From assembly GCA_023333565.1 (NCBI GenBank), contig JAJKFH010001094.1, forward strand, positions 806,001-870,000: DNA of 64,000 bases, read 5' to 3'. A program made the position numbers and the translations under genes. A model generated the notes under the pieces. The model was not told the DNA's origin and did not search any database. It worked only from the letters and a program-made list of their open reading frames with translations. The DNA comes from Puffinus mauretanicus. Its lineage: Eukaryota; Chordata; Aves; Procellariiformes; Procellariidae. Positions 63,001-64,000 of the stretch are shown here, piece after piece. The stretch's first letter is position 1; each line of letters starts with the position of its first letter.

Positions 63001-63799
63001 GAGGGTTTTAAACTTTACATGCAACTGTTATCTCTAGGAGAGCTCAGCAAACAACATCTTACCTGAACGATATGGCAGTCACCAAAGGGACTGTGGAGAT
63101 GCTCTCTGCAGGCTCCCGTCTTCCTCCTCTTCGCCACTTGCTCAGAATATAGTCAGGAGAATGCAGAGGCAACGGTGGACCATAACAGTTTGGGATCTCA
63201 ATACAATGCTGTGGGAATGAGAGCAATCTTGCCCTTACAAGTATTAATTAATGAAATATATTCTCGCCATAGATTATCCTATGACATTGTTGAGTCTGAG
63301 GTGCATAGTTCAGTTGTGGTATCAGCCTGAATAAAACTGGTCAGAGAAGCGGGATAATGTTTTGAGAAGAACTATACAAAACAGACTTGAATGATGTAAA
63401 ACCTACAGGTTTAAACTTGTCTACATGGCTGGCTTTGGTCTACTTCACTTACTGAAGAGAAATATAAGAGAAGGTTAGATCCTAATCTTTTAAGATCTGA
63501 ATGAAGAAAAGAGATACCACTGATAATTAACACTTGATATAGCAAACACACAAAAACTGGGAAAAAAAATTAAACTGGAAATAGAGTTAAAATATTAACA
63601 GTGAAGGCGATTAGCTATTGGAATATTTTCTGAAATAAAACCCAAGTGTCTTCCTGCCTCAGTTGCTCAGTGTAGTGCCGGAGTAACTGTTTGAAATCCA
63701 GTGGTGTCAGTAACTGAGGAGGGTGGGACAAGGGCGCATAATGGGCATTCTGGTCTCCAAAAGTAAAATGCTGCTTTAGCAAACTTAAGTGAACGAGAG

Positions 63800-63960
63800 G
63801 AGTTTGCAGGACAGGACCGTGCCGGTTCAGACCAGTGGTCCGTTCAGTTCAGTTTCCTGTTTCTGGGATCAGCGAGAGGAACCAGTAGAGCTTCCCCCCG
63901 ATGGGCTGTTGTGCCATCATTTACCAGCGCGGGAAGGTGCTTCCTGTGCCTAGGCAGTTA
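63800..63960 (+). repeat. Dispersed amniote repeat at the window end
   Basis: The phrase gccggttcagaccagtggtccgttcagttcagtttcctgtttctg resembles the common sauropsid repeat segment GGATCAGACCAATGGTCCATCTAGCCCAGTATCCTGTCTC. It runs towards the window edge, so its 3' end may be outside. The family name is uncertain. Confidence 0.6.
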
Positions 63961-64000
63961 GTGGTTTGTTTGCATCATGGAGCATGACACTTTTCCCAGC

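Larger units (their letters stand above)
55280..64000 (+). other. Region after the CpG island, probably first intron of the next gene
   Basis: AT-rich sequence without a recognisable coding exon. The start of TC2N coding sequence (a Met-Ala-Thr-Glu start with a Cys-Cys motif in mammals) was looked for and not found. It contains the ATT microsatellite at 57.0 kb, an A13 run near 60.64 kb, a short TA run at 61.14 kb and a dispersed repeat at the very end. Splice-acceptor-like sites exist near 61279 and 61619 but no supported exon follows. If the promoter call is right, these 8.7 kb are intron 1; otherwise they are intergenic. Confidence 0.4.

Noticed and set aside
1..64000. Search for endogenous retroviral or other viral genes, tRNA and rRNA genes
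   Set aside because: No LTR pair, primer-binding site, retroviral protein motifs or cloverleaf-forming tRNA with A and B boxes was recognised by reading; a program such as RepeatMasker or tRNAscan-SE would settle it.

Overview
This window is vertebrate nuclear DNA, most likely from a bird (a crocodilian or turtle is less likely but possible). The interspersed repeats are CR1-type LINE fragments and worn MIR-like SINE relics. There are no Alu or L1 elements, repeat density is low, and the only confidently identified gene is split into short vertebrate-type exons. No prokaryotic genes, operons, CRISPR arrays, tRNA/rRNA genes or recognisable endogenous retroviruses were seen.

The one securely identified gene is FBLN5 (fibulin-5) on the + strand. 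Seven coding exons, equivalent to human exons 5-11, lie at 23147-23269, 26523-26639, 27600-27719, 30543-30665, 31196-31322, 34209-34404 and 36544-36705. Together they are 968 bp and give about 322 residues plus the stop, equivalent to human residues 127-448. They encode five calcium-binding EGF-like domains and the whole C-terminal fibulin-type module. All splice sites are GT-AG, the phases join correctly and there is no frameshift. The signal peptide and the first, atypical EGF domain with the RGD motif are not in the window, so the first 23.1 kb is read as the 3' part of a large intron 4. A 3' UTR follows the stop to about 37.4 kb.

From 37.4 to 54.4 kb is apparently intergenic DNA. It contains an antisense CR1 relic just behind FBLN5, other old repeats, and a GC-rich block at 48.7-49.5 kb with accidental-looking ORFs. 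At 54.4-55.3 kb there is a strong CpG island with a TATA-like element in front and good 5' splice-site matches inside. This looks like the promoter and non-coding first exon of the next gene. In mammals the gene directly downstream of FBLN5 in the same orientation is TC2N, so a TC2N promoter is the best guess, but no TC2N coding exon could be recognised. The last 8.7 kb would then be its first intron.

Fibulin-5 is a secreted matrix protein that organises elastic fibres by binding tropoelastin, LOXL1 and fibrillin microfibrils. No new multi-gene system is visible. The points most worth checking are the AAGGG pentamer tract next to a GC-rich minisatellite and CpG-rich patch in the last FBLN5 intron, the CpG-island promoter, a change in N-glycosylation sequons relative to human, and four unusually perfect short hairpins.
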